This document shows, in pieces, positions 4,478 through 5,325 of a stretch of DNA of 5,325 nucleotides. The stretch lies in contig JAFADH010000305.1 in NCBI GenBank assembly GCA_023424995.1, positions 1 to 5,325 on the forward strand, written 5' to 3'. Position numbers and translations under genes: made by a program. The stretch comes from Bacillota bacterium. GTDB taxonomy: Bacteria; Bacillota; Clostridia; Lachnospirales; Lachnospiraceae. Position 1 is the first letter of the stretch. The number at the start of each line of letters is the position of its first letter. Under the pieces are notes generated by a model. The model saw nothing but the letters and a program-made list of their open reading frames with translations. It was not told where the DNA came from and ran no database searches.

Positions 4478-5325
4478 TCCCTGATTCCCTCCTGTCCGGC
4501 TTTTGATGTCAAGTTTATGAAGAACTGTCTTGTCTTCGGAAGATTGGTAAAGGCTGTGCCTGCCACTGCAAACACAATGATAAGCGCCTGGATAATATCG
4601 ATGACCGAGGTCGGCATGCCGCTGCCTACCTGCATGGTGGTGGCTCCAGCCCTTAAGACAGCAAATAAATAGGCCGCAAGAACCGTACCGACAGGATTTA
4701 GCTGTCCTATTAAGGCAATTGCCACACCGTCAAATCCATAACCGTGGCCAAACCCGGCCATGAGGCGGAACTGGGTTCCATGTAGTTCTACGCTGCCGCC
4801 CAGACCGGCAATGGCGCCGGATACCATAAAGGATATGAGCATGAATTTTTTAACGGAAAAACCGTTGTACTCTGCAGCTGTCCGGTTTAATCCCACGGCT
4901 CTGAGCTTAAAGCCCTTGGAGGTATAGAAGAGGAAGTAATAGATCCCCAGGGCAAGTACGAGAGCTATGATTATTCCGGTATGGATCCTGGTACCGGTGA
5001 TGATTCGGGTCAATTTATCCGTGACGGCTGCCGTCTGGGGAACGCTCCCTTCCCGTAAGGGAACAGAATACAGATAGCCCATGAACAGGACTGCCACGTA
5101 ATTGAGCATGATACTGACAATCATCTCATTTAAGCCTCTGGTAATCTTAAGGATACCGGGGATGGCTCCCCAGATGCCTCCGGCGGCGGCCCCCAGGGTA
5201 AGGCTGATGACCAGAAGGGGGACTCCGGTAATACTGGTCTGGGTGGTGGAAATCCATATGCTTACCATGGCTCCCATGGCAAACTGGCCTTCCGCGCCCA
5301 GGTTGAATACTCCGCACTTATACGC
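4474..5325 (-). CDS. ABC transporter permease, nucleoside-type (NupP-like), N-terminus beyond the window
   Basis: The leftward frame is open to the last base of the window. An ATG at 5277 is internal: the 16 codons before it read AYKCGVFNLGAEGQFA, the strongly conserved GxFNxGxEGQ motif of this permease family. So 283 residues are visible and, judging by family length near 350, roughly 70-80 are missing. Other marks, in visible-residue order, are the GLNEMIVSIMLNYVA segment, KLRAVGLNRTAAEYNGFSV (the likely ATPase-contact loop), and GYGFDGVAIALIGQLNPVG, with hydrophobic membrane spans between them. It forms the importer channel with the following permease, whose start overlaps its stop by 4 bases. 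The gene for the cytoplasmic ATPase is expected further upstream, beyond base 5325, but is not seen. Confidence 0.93.
   Translation of the reverse strand, partial: AYKCGVFNLGAEGQFAMGAMVSIWISTTQTSITGVPLLVISLTLGAAAGGIWGAIPGILKITRGLNEMIVSIMLNYVAVLFMGYLYSVPLREGSVPQTAAVTDKLTRIITGTRIHTGIIIALVLALGIYYFLFYTSKGFKLRAVGLNRTAAEYNGFSVKKFMLISFMVSGAIAGLGGSVELHGTQFRLMAGFGHGYGFDGVAIALIGQLNPVGTVLAAYLFAVLRAGATTMQVGSGMPTSVIDIIQALIIVFAVAGTAFTNLPKTRQFFINLTSKAGQEGIRE

Noticed and set aside
5275..5277. ATG at 5277 as the true start of the right-hand permease
   Set aside because: The frame continues to the window edge and the codons before it encode the conserved GVFNLGAEGQF motif, so the gene is truncated by the window.

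Overview
The window looks like chromosomal DNA from a low-to-moderate GC Gram-positive anaerobe of the Clostridia, probably Lachnospiraceae. The grounds are strong AGGAGG-type ribosome binding sites, TTGATT/TATACT-like sigma-A promoter spacing, a lipobox-bearing substrate-binding protein, and the general protein character. The genus is not determined. Four complete and two edge-truncated protein genes are supported. There are no tRNA or rRNA genes, CRISPR arrays, transposases or phage genes.

Left edge (1-600): the 3' part of a MerR-family regulator carrying a C-terminal TipAS drug-recognition domain reads rightward. It ends at a strong hairpin that also terminates the leftward msrA gene coming from the other side.

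msrA and its upstream region (597-1500): a single-domain peptide methionine sulfoxide reductase A reads leftward. The roughly 330 bases between its start codon and the end of the previous transcript hold a good leftward promoter (1371-1399) followed by two diverged tandem copies of a ~95-base hairpin-rich repeat. If that promoter drives msrA, the mRNA has a structured leader of about 240 bases. This is the least explained part of the window.

Regulator (1457-2290): a TetR-family repressor with its own candidate promoter, a leader inverted repeat and a terminator reads leftward.

Transport operon (2358-5325): in order of leftward transcription there is a truncated permease, a second permease overlapping it by 4 bases (ATGA), a 134-base gap with two small hairpins, and then a BMP/PnrA-family lipoprotein. 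Together they form most of a nucleoside-type (NupNOPQ-like) ABC importer. The ATPase is not visible and should lie just beyond the right edge. The lipoprotein captures the substrate outside the membrane, the two permeases form the channel, and the TetR protein immediately downstream is the natural candidate for controlling the operon. The gene order (binding protein last, TetR following) differs from Bacillus subtilis, where the binding protein gene comes first.

No clearly new multi-gene system is visible. The observations most worth following up are the tandem-repeat msrA leader, a possible internal start that would release a free TipAS drug-binding domain, and the hairpins ahead of the lipoprotein gene.
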